Below are positions 11,170 through 23,412 of a DNA stretch of 60,000 nucleotides, piece by piece. Numbering within the stretch: position 1 is the first letter of the stretch; the number at the start of each line of letters is the position of its first letter. Origin of the DNA: Bolinopsis microptera (taxonomy: Eukaryota > Ctenophora > Tentaculata > Lobata > Bolinopsidae); the NCBI RefSeq assembly GCF_026151205.1, contig NC_087074.1, positions 9,521,226-9,581,225 on the forward strand. The letters run 5' to 3'. The notes under the pieces were generated by a model that saw only the letters and a program-made list of their open reading frames with translations, ran no database searches and was not told the origin of the DNA. Position numbers and translations under genes: made by a program.

Positions 11170-14100
11170 ACAATTGACCCCCGACAATTGACCCCCCATG
11201 TAATTACAGTGCCACTGGTCGTAAAATACAAAGATAAAATTTCGAATTATAATAATGAAGACTAGTTACCATCCCAGAGGCACAAGGTCCCTGGAGTAGA
11301 AATGAATGTTAGCAAACTGGAGCTAGGGTTGCCAACCGATATTACCGGCCGATAATTATCGGCGATAATTTCCCAAAAACCGTTATCGATTATCGCGATA
11401 ATTTTCGATAATTATCGCGATAATCAACCAATTTTTATTATGGTAAAATGGCCACATTTAGCACATTTTTCGAATCTATTTCTCTGTTTGTATTAACTAA
11501 AGTTGAAACCCATTGCTAGCATAATTTGCAGTGTGATACTGATGGTATGCTGACGTGCTGTGTAGTATGTAATGTGTATGAATTTGTGGCAGTGAAAATT
11601 GAAATGTTGCGTTACCGCATCTAATAAGTAACTTGGAGGTTGTTATATGGTCCACCCGTATTCACACTCCGACCTGAGTTTAGTCATTTTCCGATACGAG
11701 ATTGGGGACGGGTTCTATAAACAAACAAACAACAAACATATGGTCAGACGTAGTTATTGTTGTTTGTTAAAGCACGGAAAGGAACTCAGACTGCAACGAG
11801 ACTACAAAACCTGTTGGAGCTCAGTGTGCAGTATTTTGGAGAGATATGACCGGATAACTGATGCAGTGCACAGAATTTTAGATGACTTGGAGCTAGGCAA
11901 TCTAAAGCTGGATGCAGGAGAGACTGAGTTAGCTAAAGACATAACCAAGACTCTCGCACCGTTCAAGAATGTAACTGAGTTTTTGTGTAAAAGAGAAAGC
12001 ATGCTCGCTCAAGCAGAAGTGATTATTTAGTTTATTGACAGTAATTAAGCTCGGGAAAATGGGTCAAACTTAATCCTTGTCATGTCCACCTGTAGGTTCC
12101 ACCAGGATCTCGAATTTATAACGTTCATTAGTATAGTAGTATAGAAACACTCGAATTCCACGAACTTTAGTTGTCGATCTTTAGTACGTAAATCGTCCGA
12201 TAGTTAGTGAGAAGAGGAGCAATTTGGTTTACAATAGCTCAAAGCTATCAAGATAAGCTCGAAATGATTCGACTTCGAATGAAATCTACTGGAAATCCAT
12301 TCATCACGGACTTGAATCAAGATAGGATTTCTATCGTGGGAATAGCTACCAGAGCTGAGGTATGGAACTATGATCATTATTTAATATTAGAAACCCTGGC
12401 ACCGGTCATATCCGGTGGTTTTACATTTACGAGCCGACTAGCTCCTAGACACCTATTGACAGCCTGACAGGGTGGCTCACTCAAATTTGAACTGTGACAC
12501 GTCCAAATTCCATGGTAAATTGGGGTTTTGATGTAGTAACCAGATTCATTATAAATAACATTTATGTCATGATAATCAATATGCCCATCATGTCAGCTGG
12601 TTAGGTGAATGTGTAAATAATATGCAATAAATTGTAGGTTTACTGATCACCAGCCTCACGGAGCTAGCTCTATGAGGCTGGTCAACAAACCAGCAGGACA
12701 ATAAGAAAATGTAAAATTTGCCCCGTCAATATGTCTCAGCGAACCTTAACATTAGTCGAAATATTCTCCTTAGCATCGCGAGGCTATTATTAACAAAGAA
12801 GCTTAAAATTGTGTATAACAGAATAACTTGATGAACGTGTGTATAAACGCTTCACACCACTCAATATTTGCCGTACGGATGCCAATTATGGATCGCTTCC
12901 CCCTGGTTTAAAGTCCTGACTGAAGATTGATTAAAAATGGAATTGTCAACTAAGACGATAAATGGGGAAGGAATTTAAACAGGCAACTATTTATTTGCTT
13001 CACTATGCAGTATGCACCTATGCACCCTGTTAGCGTTTACGTGCACCCTCTCAGTTTCTCGTTTGATCTCATGCAGATGCGGCAGAGGTGCCGACCAGAG
13101 TAACAGGTCACTGTTAGAACAGTGATTATTGAACGTATGATAGATAACAACCGATACTAAAGCAGTGGATCTAAATGTCACCTGGTCAAACCCGGGGTGA
13201 AATATTTACATTAAGCATCCCAACGGCTCCTGGCACAGTACATGGTAGAACCTGGTTAGCACGGGAAATTGGGTCAAACTTAACCCTAATTGTCATATCC
13301 TCCTGTAGGTTTTACTTAATGAATTTACAAAATTCACCAGTGTAGTAATTATAGTAATAGTATTGCGACACTTGAAAGTCACGAACTTAAGTTGCTCAAA
13401 GCTATCAAGATTAGGGTTACTAACCGATATTATCGAGGAAAATTTCCCAAAAATCGTTATAGATTATCACGACAATTTTCGAGAATTATCGCGATAATCA
13501 ACCAATTTTTATTATGGTAAAATGGCCAAAATTTAACACATTTTTTGTATCTATTTCTCTGTCTGTAAAGTTAAAACCCAGTGCTACTGCTAGCATAATT
13601 TGCAGTGTGATGGTATGTGCGTATGAATTTGTGGCAGTGAAGATTGAAATTTTGCGTTATCGCATCTAGTAAGTAACTTGGAGGTTGTATGGTCAGACGT
13701 AGTTATTGTTGTTTATTGAAGCACGGAAAGGAACTCAGACTGCAACGAGACTACAAAACCCGTTGGTGCTCGGTGTGCAGTATGTTGGAGAGATATAATC
13801 GGATAACTGATGCAGTGCACGGAATTTTAGATGACTTGGAGCTAGGCTGGATGCAGGAGACACTGAGTTAGCAAAAGACATTACCAAGACTCTCGCACCG
13901 TTCAAGACCATAGTTGGTTCGTGCGTCATTTTTTCGGGAAAAGTGCGTGAAGTGTGTTCATTTTTTTTCGTGCTTTAAAGTGCGTTCTCCGTTGGCACAT
14001 TTATACAATTAAAACAACAGATCATAAAATATTAGCAAGAAATTAAGTACAAAGGTTGCAATGTTACATCTTACTCTTAGCATAGGAGCATAATTCAAAT

Positions 14101-17100
14101 TTGCAGAGTGTATACAAATATTACTTGACAAATTAATCGCCGATAACCGATATAATCGCGATAATTTTGAAAAAATTATCGATTATCGCGATAAAAAATG
14201 CTGTACCGATAATGGCAACCCTAACTGGAGCACCTCTGTCCTCTATTTTGAAAGGGGTATAGCTGAGAACTCTCGTGACTCAACACTCCCCTTCTTTTTC
14301 CAAAAATGTACATAAATATATTATGTATTATATATTATTATATAATATTCAACATTGTTCAACTTTAATCTCAAGCAACAGTTTAATCTTAAAATGCTCT
14401 AGAAAGAGTATTGAGGTTTTTTGCTACATACATACTACAAAGCTCCATTCCACTCCTTTTAGAGCTAACTGTTTTACTGCGTCTCTGCTGATGTTATAGA
14501 CACCTGTAAAGTCAGCCGCATCCTCGCATACACACTACAATACCACTTGAAAATACTTTTCCACTTACTTACTTTAGAGAGATTCATAGATTTTTCTACT
14601 GAGTCATCGAATAGTTCGACCGCCCTTGCAGCATCGCTGCTGCCTTATTCATACTCCAGTCCAGCAAAGAATTTCCATTAGGACAGCTGTAATTGCTCAC
14701 AAGTGGGTTATCTGGAAACGGTTTAAGAAATGCTGATAGTTTTGCTTTGAACAGTAGTGGGTCTTCAATGAGGTGAAGTTCTGATGGAATGGTGTTCCAT
14801 AAACGTGGGCCCATTACTGCAAATGAACCATCATACAATGACTGTTGACGTAGAGTGCTGCTCTTGCTGAGACTTGGAATGGTGGCCTTGATTCCGTGTC
14901 TTGATGGAGTAGAAAAAAGAATCCCAAGGTCATTTGGGCAGCGTTGATATAAGATTTTCCACATGTGGATGATAATATAACGCTCTCTTCTCCTTTGCAT
15001 CGACATTTAAATTTAGTGCTTTGAGCCGCTGCCAATAGTCAAGATGTTGAACACCCCAAATCCTTGAGGTGAAAGTACGCTGTACTCCTTCAATCTGTTG
15101 GACGTCTGAGATTTTACTGGTATTCCACAGAGCGCAGCAGTACTCTAAATGACTTCGGATAAGTGACTTGTAAAGTGTCAACATTGTGATTCTATTTCTG
15201 CACTTAAACGCACTGAGCACCCATGCTGCAACTTTTTTAGCTCGAAATTTCACAGAACTGACATGATGTGACCACGACATATCAGAAGACACTATAACTC
15301 CAAGATCCTTAACTTGGTCTGTAGGATAGAGTATATTACCGCCTGAAACCTTGTATGTTTGTGTTTGACATACAAAAGGCAGCTCATACAGACTCTCATT
15401 AGGATTCCCCCGGTGAACTAGGAGCTCAAACTTATCCTCATGTAAAGCCATGTTATTACGTTTGGCCCATGCAATGACATGGTCGAGATCTTGCTGAAGA
15501 ACCATAACATCCTGTTCTGTATATATGTGCTTCAGTATACGAGTGTCATCAGCAAAGAATCTTATAATTGAACCAGCCACACAAAGCTTCATGTCATTTA
15601 TGAAGAGTATAAAAAGGAGGGGTCAAAGAACGGTTCCTTGGGGGACTCCACTGATTACCAAGGCCGCGAAGGAAGACACCCCGTTGAGAACAACATGTCG
15701 ATTACGGTCCGACAGAAACGACTCCAGCCACTTAAGAATCCTTTCGTTAAATCCGTACTTTTGCAATTTTTCAATGAGAAGACGATGATCCACCTTGTCG
15801 AAGGCCTTCGCAAAGTCTAGATATATTGCATCGGTATCTGACCCACTCAGAAGGCCTCTCATGATGTCGTCGAAGTGGCTAAGAAGCTGAGTCAAACAGC
15901 TCCTTCCCGAACGAAATCCATGTTGATTATCACACAAAATTTAATTTTCATCCAAGTACTTGACCATGGTGCTCCGTAGAATGCGCTCATAGATCTTGAT
16001 GATGTGTGAGGTGAGGGCAACGGGACGGTAGTTCACTGCATGTGCCCGGTTTCCCTTTTTGTAGAGAGGAGAAATGTGTGTCTCCTTATAGAATTTGGGT
16101 ACAAGTCCCAGGGTGTATGATTCGGTCCAGATAAGTTTAATGGGTTAGCACAGTTCTTGAGCACATGTCTTGAGAAGACAAACTGGCACTCCATCTGGTC
16201 CACAACCCGAATCGGGCGAGATTGCAGAAATAGCCGATATGATGTCTTCATCAGAAATAACAAAATCTTCGTCAGTTAGTAGTTGCGTTATCTTCCTTTT
16301 TATCAAATTCGTTGAGGAATGCATCTTTTATATCATAGCATATGAGAGCAAGCTTGTCTTTAACATTCCTAATGTGAACTGGGTTCCCGTTCATAGCTAA
16401 GAGTGCATCCAGACGTGTTTTAAGACGTGCTTTCTTCCGTCTTAATGCATTGACATGCTTTGGGCGACCTGACGGGACTCTCTTCTGGGGGACACATGAG
16501 TCATGACTGGCAAATATGAAACAAGGTATCAGTAAAGATTGCGGGGAATTCTTCAAATGAACAAAGATTTCGCATCATAGGCCACTCCTCTTCATCCAGA
16601 TTCTGTTTCAGAACTTCATAGTCTGCTATGCTGAAACTAATGATCTGAAGGAGTTCTCATCAAACTTTGGAATAGCTGATTCTTCAGAACTAAGCGTAGT
16701 TTATATCGATATGATCCTTCAGCCGTTTCAACAGAGCATGCATTGGGATCGATCGATTAAAAATTTAATTTCAAAGAGGAGCTCTAACCCTTTAAGTGCT
16801 ATAGAACTTTGGTACGGCTTTGTGCAGTACGGTGATGTCATTATATTAATTATAAAGCCCCATAAAAAATGTAAGCTTAATAATATTCAATATTCTTGTC
16901 ATATGTGCTCTACTGAAATTTTTGTCTCCTTTAAAATTAGTCGCCGAAAAATTTAGTCTCATGAAATTTGGTTTACAACAATTTTAGTAAAAAGTTTGAC
17001 TAAATTTATGGTAGACTAAATTTGTCGTTCTTAAGGTATATGATATATGTATCAATATAGACAGAAAGTTAATAAATGTTACCAATATTACAGGATATTA

Positions 17101-17264
17101 CCGTTATAACAGTAACTGCATAGATACAGTGGTTATTGTTAATAAACCTCTATCTCATACAGGATACAATATCGAGTACCAGTAGTGCTGCTACCAGTAG
17201 CCCGGCGACTAACAGTGCTAAAGTACTGGACTGCACTCTTGTTAACGACAACACTGTACTTCAG
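7513..17264 (+). CDS. Putative 5' exons of the CAP-Gly coiled-coil gene
   Basis: Three exons join in phase with each other and with the exon at 23799. Exon 7513-7681 (ESKGRRRRTLSDQSS...HIMAE) ends in phase 2 at AG|GTAAAT. Exon 7849-7963 (TSSKDSINKAAGNPD...TIIH) is flanked by TTTGTCCAG and GTTAGT. Exon 17163-17264 (DTISSTSSAATSSPA...DNTVLQ, exactly 34 codons) has a weaker donor, GTTCGG. The encoded segment is Ser/Thr-rich with a basic patch (GPRRKRRHRRFH) that could be a nuclear-localisation or microtubule-binding stretch, and looks disordered. The initiator exon was not found; the first exon needs one upstream nucleotide. The 9.2-kb intron 7964-17162 holds the SINE, hAT and LINE insertions. 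Support is open frame, splice signals and phase only, so the link to the downstream block is inference. Confidence 0.55.
8068..8139 (+). repeat. tRNA-like sequence, probable head of a tRNA-derived SINE
   Basis: The 72 bases fold as a cloverleaf. The acceptor is GGGCCGG/CCGGCAC (6 of 7 pairs), the D arm GCTC...GAGC, the anticodon stem CCAGG/CTCGG (one mismatch), and the T stem GGCGG/CCGCC with loop ATCATAC. The pol III A box TAGCTCAATTGG is canonical; the B box is degenerate (GGATCATACCC). The would-be anticodon is TGT, but position 33 is A rather than T, and the T loop lacks TTC. A functional tRNA is therefore unlikely; a SINE head or tRNA pseudogene fits, with a possible body to about 8220. 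Confidence 0.7.
8640..8765. repeat. GCATCGTGTGCT short repeats with AAGCTTG inverted flanks
   Basis: GCATCGTGTGCT occurs twice 18 bases apart, flanked by CAAGCTTGGCACTGCAC and the related GACAAGCTTGCAC in a fold-back arrangement. No coding sequence is supported between 8220 and 9820. Confidence 0.4.
9825..10123. mobile_element. 299-bp MITE with 17-bp terminal inverted repeats
   Basis: ATCTTACTATATATAAA at 9825-9841 is the exact reverse complement of TTTATATATAGTAAGAT at 10107-10123. The interior is non-coding. A similar terminus (TATATATAGTAAGATG) occurs near 50463. The target duplication and superfamily are unclear. The element sits in the large intron of the CAP-Gly gene. Confidence 0.75.
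10241..10257. repeat. Poly(C) tract
   Basis: A run of about 17 C residues in AT-rich intronic DNA. The flanking stretch 10124-10700 shows no gene or recognisable element. Confidence 0.85.
11008..11200 (+). repeat. GACAATTGACCCC tandem array with 30-base poly(C)
   Basis: Five consecutive units of GACAATTGACCCC(C) lie at 11008-11084. A unique piece containing the inverse motif (GGGGTCAATTGCC) follows, then about 30 C residues (11139-11168) and two further units. Unit-length differences fall in the C run, as expected from replication slippage. Confidence 0.95.
11742..12030 (+). pseudogene. hAT transposase fragment, copy 1
   Basis: The open frame encodes YKTCWSSVCSILERYDRI, then DDLELGNLKLDAGETELAKD and TLAPFKNVTEFLCKRESM. 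The pattern W-S-x-M/I-L-x-R ... E-x-x-L-A-x-D-I ... L-x-P-F-x-x-x-T is that of the hAT transposase segment ahead of the C-terminal dimerisation region. The catalytic N-terminal part is absent. Truncated relic. Confidence 0.75.
13689..13905 (+). pseudogene. hAT transposase fragment, copy 2
   Basis: Repeats copy 1 (RRSYCCLLKHGKELRLQRDY, then CSMLERYNRITDAVHGILDD) and loses frame after LGWMQETLS, where a deletion removes the bases coding NLKLD in copy 1. It lies downstream of the inner left terminus at 13412. Confidence 0.75.
14590..16690 (-). mobile_element. LINE C: decayed 5'-truncated non-LTR retrotransposon (RT)
   Basis: On the minus strand, fragments in three frames give an ordered reverse transcriptase: a pre-RT segment (16556-16272, PQKRVPSGRP), fingers (16263-16033), QHGFRSGRSCLTQLL and LDFAKAFDKVDH with SGVPQGTVL (15937-15623), FFADDTRI (15592-14930), and a C-terminal tail with GPRLWNTIPSELH (15006-14596). 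At least three frameshifts and stops separate them, and no endonuclease is seen. The QHGFRSGRSC and FFADDT motifs are typical of CR1/Jockey-like LINEs. Inserted antisense in the CAP-Gly intron. Confidence 0.9.
16920..17035. repeat. AAATTT/TTTAGT-rich element end, related inversely to 10710-10830
   Basis: Words such as TTACAACAATTTTAGT and GACTAAATTT recur here and, in related form, at 10710-10830 (AATAAATTTGGTTCACAATA, TACAACAATTTTAGTCAC). The two blocks flank the hAT and LINE C insertions and may be the ends of one older interrupted element. Confidence 0.4.
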
Positions 17265-18765
17265 GTTCGGTCATTATCTTTTGTTGTCACTTGAAGTTGA
17301 GATATCTGATGACTGATGCAGAATAAATATACAGCAGCTACGAATACAGTTGGATTAATCGTTGTTCAGGGTTATCGTTATTGTACTATCGATATCGTTT
17401 CTGTAATCGTTAATATCGTGTTTTGTATGAATTTTCCGCTAGATACATTCCTAGGTTTGTCATGTTAAATCATCCCGCCAACTATCCCTGACTTGGTGAG
17501 TTACCAACCTCTTTAACTCACTGCTCACTAGGTTTCGTTTAAGTAATCATTTTTGCTACCAATTTACATATTCTGAAGAATATGTTCAACTCCCACCAAA
17601 TTTCATATTAAATAGCATATGAGCATATTATTACATTCTAGGGTTAATACCAGATTAATATAGGCATGATCAGTGACTACTTACTACTTATTAAACCTCT
17701 GCAACCCTATCAAACCCTCGGGCCCCGGTGATATTTGGTTAGCTTTTGTAAGTATGTGTTTGGTATGTATGTGACATGATTTCGTAGGTGTCCCCTTCCT
17801 CCTCCGTCAAAATGTCAACTTGCCAAACTCATTCAAATGGCGAAATTTTGTAAGAATTACAACCTGTAATTAAATCTAAATATAAGGTAGGAGGCTGAGA
17901 GGGTAAGTCTGCATTGGGCGAAGAGTCTGTATTTTGCTTTAATCGCGGTATAGTACTAATCGAAACGTTCGCTCTCGTACTATGACGGATTTGTTGAGCT
18001 CATCTTGCTTTAGTTGTCAGCTCTTCTTGCTATAATATCTCCAAACCCACTATTTCCAACCTTCCAGCCTCTTACATGAGACATTTACCGTGAGTTTAAA
18101 CTTTGTAATGATATAACGCGCCGTGCTTCCGTCATCATTTTAATTACTTACTTAACGATTCACATGTTGCTTCTTATTGAACTGTTTTGCTTTTACCCAA
18201 CTACTACACACTATAATTACCACTAGAGTTACCACACAATTGCTTATAATTGCTTTTAGTTGGTTAATTACTTAATCACTGGTGCGATAGCCTATTAATT
18301 TAGTCCCCTAAATTTTCCGTCCAGATCACAATCCCTGAACCACTCAAAAATCAACAAGCAGCATCTTAAACGGTTGCCATGGTAACAGACCCATAATGGC
18401 TTGTCGTGGCGGCAACTTAAATCATAAATGGGGATCTTTTAAATTGTTATATGCACGATAATTCTCTGTGCCCGCCGCAACTTCCTTACTCCGTGTGCCT
18501 TTCTTTACAGCGTTCTAGTTTACTTGTTTACATATTACTTTTGACTTTGATAGTTGACATTGTTTGAATATTTAATTGTTTTTGACTTATTACTTAAGGG
18601 GTGCACCCCATGCCAGCGCCAGCATAGTTTCAATAGAGTTTGAAATATGTAAATATTTCAGTTTGTATGTTTGATACCAGCTCCCTCAACGCTACCTCTC
18701 ATTGCGTGAGAATGGTAAGTTTTAAAGCAGCTACTTTCAAGCATTTAACAGGCTGTGTGACGGCT

Positions 18766-18806
18766 AACATCAAGTTAGCCCTGCTGACATCAAGTTAGCC
18801 CTGCTA
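18766..18806. repeat. 21-bp tandem duplication
   Basis: The unit ACATCAAGTTAGCCCTGCTG occurs twice in tandem, with a partial third copy (GCTAACATC) about 15 bases downstream. Confidence 0.85.
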
Positions 18807-20834
18807 AGTTTGTTGCTAACATCCGCTGATTTCTATAGCACTGTCTACCTCCTCAGTCTGAGTTTGATTGACATGATCTAAACATACTTTCTTCATGCTT
18901 GCTACCATTCTGACGTGATTGTTGTTAGGAATGTTCACTTTTCCTTCAAAAAATATACCGTTTCTTTAGATCTGCGTTTGAATTTCATTACCGCTTCTGT
19001 AAAATGTTTGCTGCTCATCGTTGGGTAAAGAGAAAGTGGGTTTCTTCCCGGGTAAAACTGGGAACTATCAGAGAAAAGAAGAATAAAAGAGTGAGTGGAC
19101 ATAACTGAGAAGAAAATACTCCAATGTTTAAGTCGAGTATGGATTTTAGATGGAGATTTGAGCTGTCGTTTATTATTTCCGAGGGGTATCTATTCCCTTT
19201 TGGGTGATATTCTTTAATGTTATCTAAGTATCCCTCCCTCCATTACTGTAGTACGATGTATTGTATGTGCTAGACGAAGGATTCAGTACTTACGCAGGGG
19301 AGGCGTCACTCTACAGCTATTAATAGTCTCATTGACGGTCATATTACGCGCCTTAGTCGTCAATGCTAGGCTGTATCGTCATATGAAATGCGTCACATCA
19401 ATCGTCATAGATAATAGAGTGCATTGAAACTAATGTTACAAGGAGGAAGTGACATACATTCAGTAACACGTGGTACACCTCCTAATATTTAATTGACTTC
19501 AATACTTAGCAGACTGAATATATATCTTGTCGGGCATGATCTTCTGAGCTCGGACTCCCGGATAATAGACACTTAAATAGCACGCTTCCCTCCCAACATA
19601 ACATGAGAATATTGATTCCAATTTCTTGAAATTCCGCGGAGGGAGTAAAGATTGAAGACACTATGAATAACTTATATGTCTTTAGTTGTGTACAACTGCC
19701 ACTAAACTATATTATTATCATACAGTAGGACCGTAAAGTAGACCTTGTAGTGGTACTAGGATACTTCAGTTCTGCTGGCAGCCGGTCACGGAAACCAGAT
19801 GCGAGCAGGTAATCACCAGTCATGTGATATGTTTTCTCCTTTTCCATTGGCTGAGGGGACCACTTAGGGGCATAATCTGCTGCAGTATTATTCAGGGCCC
19901 CGCAGCCCCCTAATGAGCTGAACTTGGTACAATGTCAGTAATTATCCAGGGCTGTTACCCAATCAGGGGCTGGTCTTCTGGTCACGTTGTGGTGTACAGC
20001 CAATTAAAAGCTTGGAAATCTGATGCCGTCCCCCTCAGTGTACTTCCTTGCAAACTTATACTTTCATTCAGCAATCCCGTTCTCTTTGCGCATTTACTTT
20101 GTCTCCCTACACGATGGTACTAGACGAGATTGAGGTACGTTATATCACGCCCTAAAACCGCTATCTTCACTCAGCTGTGACCTGTGACCAACATGATAGC
20201 TTTGCTTTTAGACCTAGTTAGATCTTTATATATATATTTTGGTGATGCAGTTAAGTTGTCATTTCATCCACTGTGTTGTTGTATGACTCAAGTTATTAAC
20301 GTTAAAAGGTTAAAGCATCACTATTCACCATTCATTCACGGTCAAGCACGAGGAACAAGCCACAAACGTTGTTATCATTACATAAACCGCATACATATCA
20401 TCTTCACAAGATGTATATGTCGTGCATTTGATTTCCACGTTTGAAACCCTTTAATCGTTTCACAAATTGCCTTAAAAATAGCGTTATAAGAAAGTCAATT
20501 GGACCATTAAACATTAAAACATGTTCAAGTATGCTATCTGCAGCTTATCTAGTTCTTCCTCTGCCAAGTTTAAGACTCTACCTAACCACTAATTACAGCA
20601 ATACTAATGACTTCTTCTTGTTGTAGATCTAAGGTTGATAATGTGGCCTCCTATCATGTTACTTACCTCTATACTCTTTGTCATTTCATTTACCTGCAAA
20701 GTTGTTTTGTTGAGTGTAGATTCGTATCTCTTTGAGCTCCAAGGACCCTGCATTACAGATGCATAAAGATACACTAGATAGGATGATCAAGGTACTGTGC
20801 TCCTTAGAAAGGATGCTTTTTATTTCTGATTTAA

Positions 20835-20935
20835 TTCTGAATATGTTGTGATTATGGTGCTGTTATGTTGAATATACGTATTATGTTGAATATGTTGAAT
20901 ATGTTGTGATTATGGAGTATTACTGTTATGGTGCT
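20835..20935. repeat. ATGTTGAATATGTTG short-repeat cluster
   Basis: ATGTTGAATA occurs three times and GAATATGTTGTGATTATGG twice within 100 bases, consistent with local tandem duplication. Non-coding. Confidence 0.75.
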
Positions 20936-21767
20936 CAAACTGAAGACATATTTAACCCAGACTCAGATGTGGGCTTCTGTCTAAATTAAGAATTTAAATC
21001 GATTGTACGGCTGGGTTGCTCTAAATTCGCCATGTTATTTGACTGCAGCTACGGTTCGTCCACCCAATTTGACCGTTAAGGGTCTGTTTCATTTCTGGCC
21101 AACTTTATGATAACTTATTTAACTCTCCTCACAGTCTACAATCTTCAGTTTAATTCCATCCATTGCCCATCAGTCTAGCCGTTAAGTGGACTTCAACTGC
21201 ATTTTTGCTGCAGCCTATTGGCTTGAAACCAACTCTGTGTTGGGAGAAATGACCTATTAATTTGGTATAAGTTTGGGGTATAAAATCTATTTCAGCATCT
21301 GTTCTTAACTAGATATAATATAAGTTAAGATCTTTTCCAATGTCTATAGTCTGTGGTCGATTAATTGTAAATGTATGTGACCACATGGAATGAATTATCT
21401 AAGCCCAGTATTCGATCTTTGGTGAAAATGCCGTTTTGTACTTACTAAGGTTGTTTAGGTTGGTTTGGCAGCCATCGCTTTTATAAAACAGTGTTGTGTA
21501 CGTCCTCCAATTTCTCCATCTGGAGGTCATTTGTTGAGACTCTATTTTCTATTAGAGTTGTTCTCCGTGGCCTTGTATCCTTAAGGAGGCGGTGAATCAT
21601 AGCTGATAACTTAACAAGTTTTTAATATTTTGCGTTACTTTTCAAATTGTTGTAGTACCTGTAGCAGTATAGGTGATTATTCATGATGTTGAATTTCTGG
21701 GTAAGTAGTGATTACCTAAATCATGCTGTAATCTAATTATAATGCTTATCATGTTCAGTGTACATTG

Positions 21768-21872
21768 GCTAGTATAGGCTAGTGTAGGCTAGTAGGTAAG
21801 TGTAGGTAAGCATAGGTAATTATAGGTAAGTATAGGTAAGTATAAGTTAGTAAAGGTAAGTATAGGTAAGGA
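21768..21872 (+). repeat. TAGGTAAGTA decamer array
   Basis: About ten degenerate copies of a 10-bp unit near TAGGTAAGTA, preceded by related GGCTAGTATA units. Most units contain a consensus-like 5' splice site, G|GTAAGT. It lies within the 6.5-kb inferred intron on the coding strand of the CAP-Gly gene. Confidence 0.9.
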
Positions 21873-23412
21873 GCCAGGAGTGGAATAGCAGGATAGTGAA
21901 TATGGTAAACTTAAAGATTTAAAGGGTAAAATACCCGTATATCCCAAGGCTAATGACTTGAGTTACACGATCCTTAAAACGCTAACTAAAGCAAGGAATG
22001 CGTCCGACACATTGTATCGTCTTCGTATATAAACGCTTTTGTTAGCATAACTTAAATGTATCCTCTGCATGATTTAATTATTTTAGACAGTGCATACATT
22101 GGTTCAAAGCTGTAATTTATGATGTCGTTCTCCTTTATATTGAGGTCAACTGTTCTGTCTATCATGCAACACAAACGACTATCTGTCCGACGACAGACCT
22201 CTTAAACGCCCTTCAGTCAAAAACGTGATGGTGGCCCGGACAATTCTAAACATAGCCCAACGTGATAATGCAACATCTTGGACGGCGCGCGCGAACACCG
22301 CGCTCAGTTTGGATGATGAAAACAAACTGTCCAAGCGCTGCCTCTACCACGTGATATCATTAAACATGTGCTCGTTCCACTGGATTGCATGCACGGACCG
22401 TTGTTATGAGCGCGAATCTCTTTTTGAATTTCATAACAGATAAGATGATTTAATCCCATTTAATGTATTGCAACCTTGCGACCCAAATTACATCACACAT
22501 TAGCCTGGACATGCACTCTTTGGGCTCTAACTATCGAACGGTACTGAGTACTCCCATATCATTTTTCATTTTAACTACGATTTGTCTCTCAAATGTTCGA
22601 GGTCATCATAGTATATTTAGTACATATAGTTGGAGATGTATTACTATGCTATGTTCCGTGCTAAAGTAAGTTTTCTGCAATTTTAAAAAGCTTTATTTAG
22701 TGTTTATTTCCATAGCAACGAGTCCCCGATAAGCCGGCTGTATACACCCATTGTCAGCTAAATAGCTCACACAGACTTTGCCTGTAGACAGGTATCACTT
22801 CTGCTTACCATTATCGTCGTGATCTTGTCAGTGCCCTTCAAGTACATGGAATAGCAATATTGAACATTTTGATCGATCGTCTACATTAATTTTAGTAAGT
22901 TATATGATAAAACAGTCTTGTATATAGGGTGGTCACCACAGTAAAGTCAACGACCGAACGACGCCATCTAATCGTTTAGATCTCTGTGTAAACGATTACA
23001 TACGCCGTAGATTACTATTTTGTCCCATCAGGCATCACTCCTCATAAATTGCATACCAAAGTTATAGTTAGATTAACTTTTCTCAGCAGAAATTCTTACC
23101 TCATGTATACACAATTTTAGTCCCATAGGGGCCTTGATATTGATTATTTTGTCAAGTATTGACGACGACGTAATCAGAGTCACCTTCTTATTCGATATAT
23201 CTCCGAACTCTACTTGACAAAAGACAAGATCTCTATCCTGCATGATGTTGCTCAATGCGTGTTTAGTACACTCTAAAATGGCTCATGTTCTAGTAAATAG
23301 TTTTATTTTTGTCGCTATTCCAGCAATTTGTACAGCACTTGTTATGAAAGCACGAAATAGTTGGCTCGTAGCTAAGCTTGTAAGTCAGATTTTATCACAT
23401 CACCATTTTATC

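Larger units (their letters stand above)
11324..14223 (+). mobile_element. hAT-superfamily transposon, degenerate, with internal duplication
   Basis: The left end is TAGGGTTGCCAACCGAT and the right end ATAATGGCAACCCTA, an 11-bp terminal inverted repeat. The 8-bp sequence ACTGGAGC lies directly outside both ends (11316-11323 and 14224-14231), a perfect hAT-type target duplication. Subterminal regions are rich in CGATAATTATCGCGATAA palindromes. A second left terminus (TAGGGTTACTAACCGAT) starts at 13412, and transposase remnants occur twice, so two related left halves share one right end. Inserted in the large intron of the CAP-Gly gene. Confidence 0.9.

Noticed and set aside
21768-21872. Interstitial telomere repeat.
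   Set aside because: The unit is close to TAGGTAAGTA and degenerate, not TTAGGG or another known telomere motif.
22225-22669. Two ORFs of 68-72 codons in the long intron.
   Set aside because: No domain, no splice linkage, codon content like the surrounding non-coding DNA.
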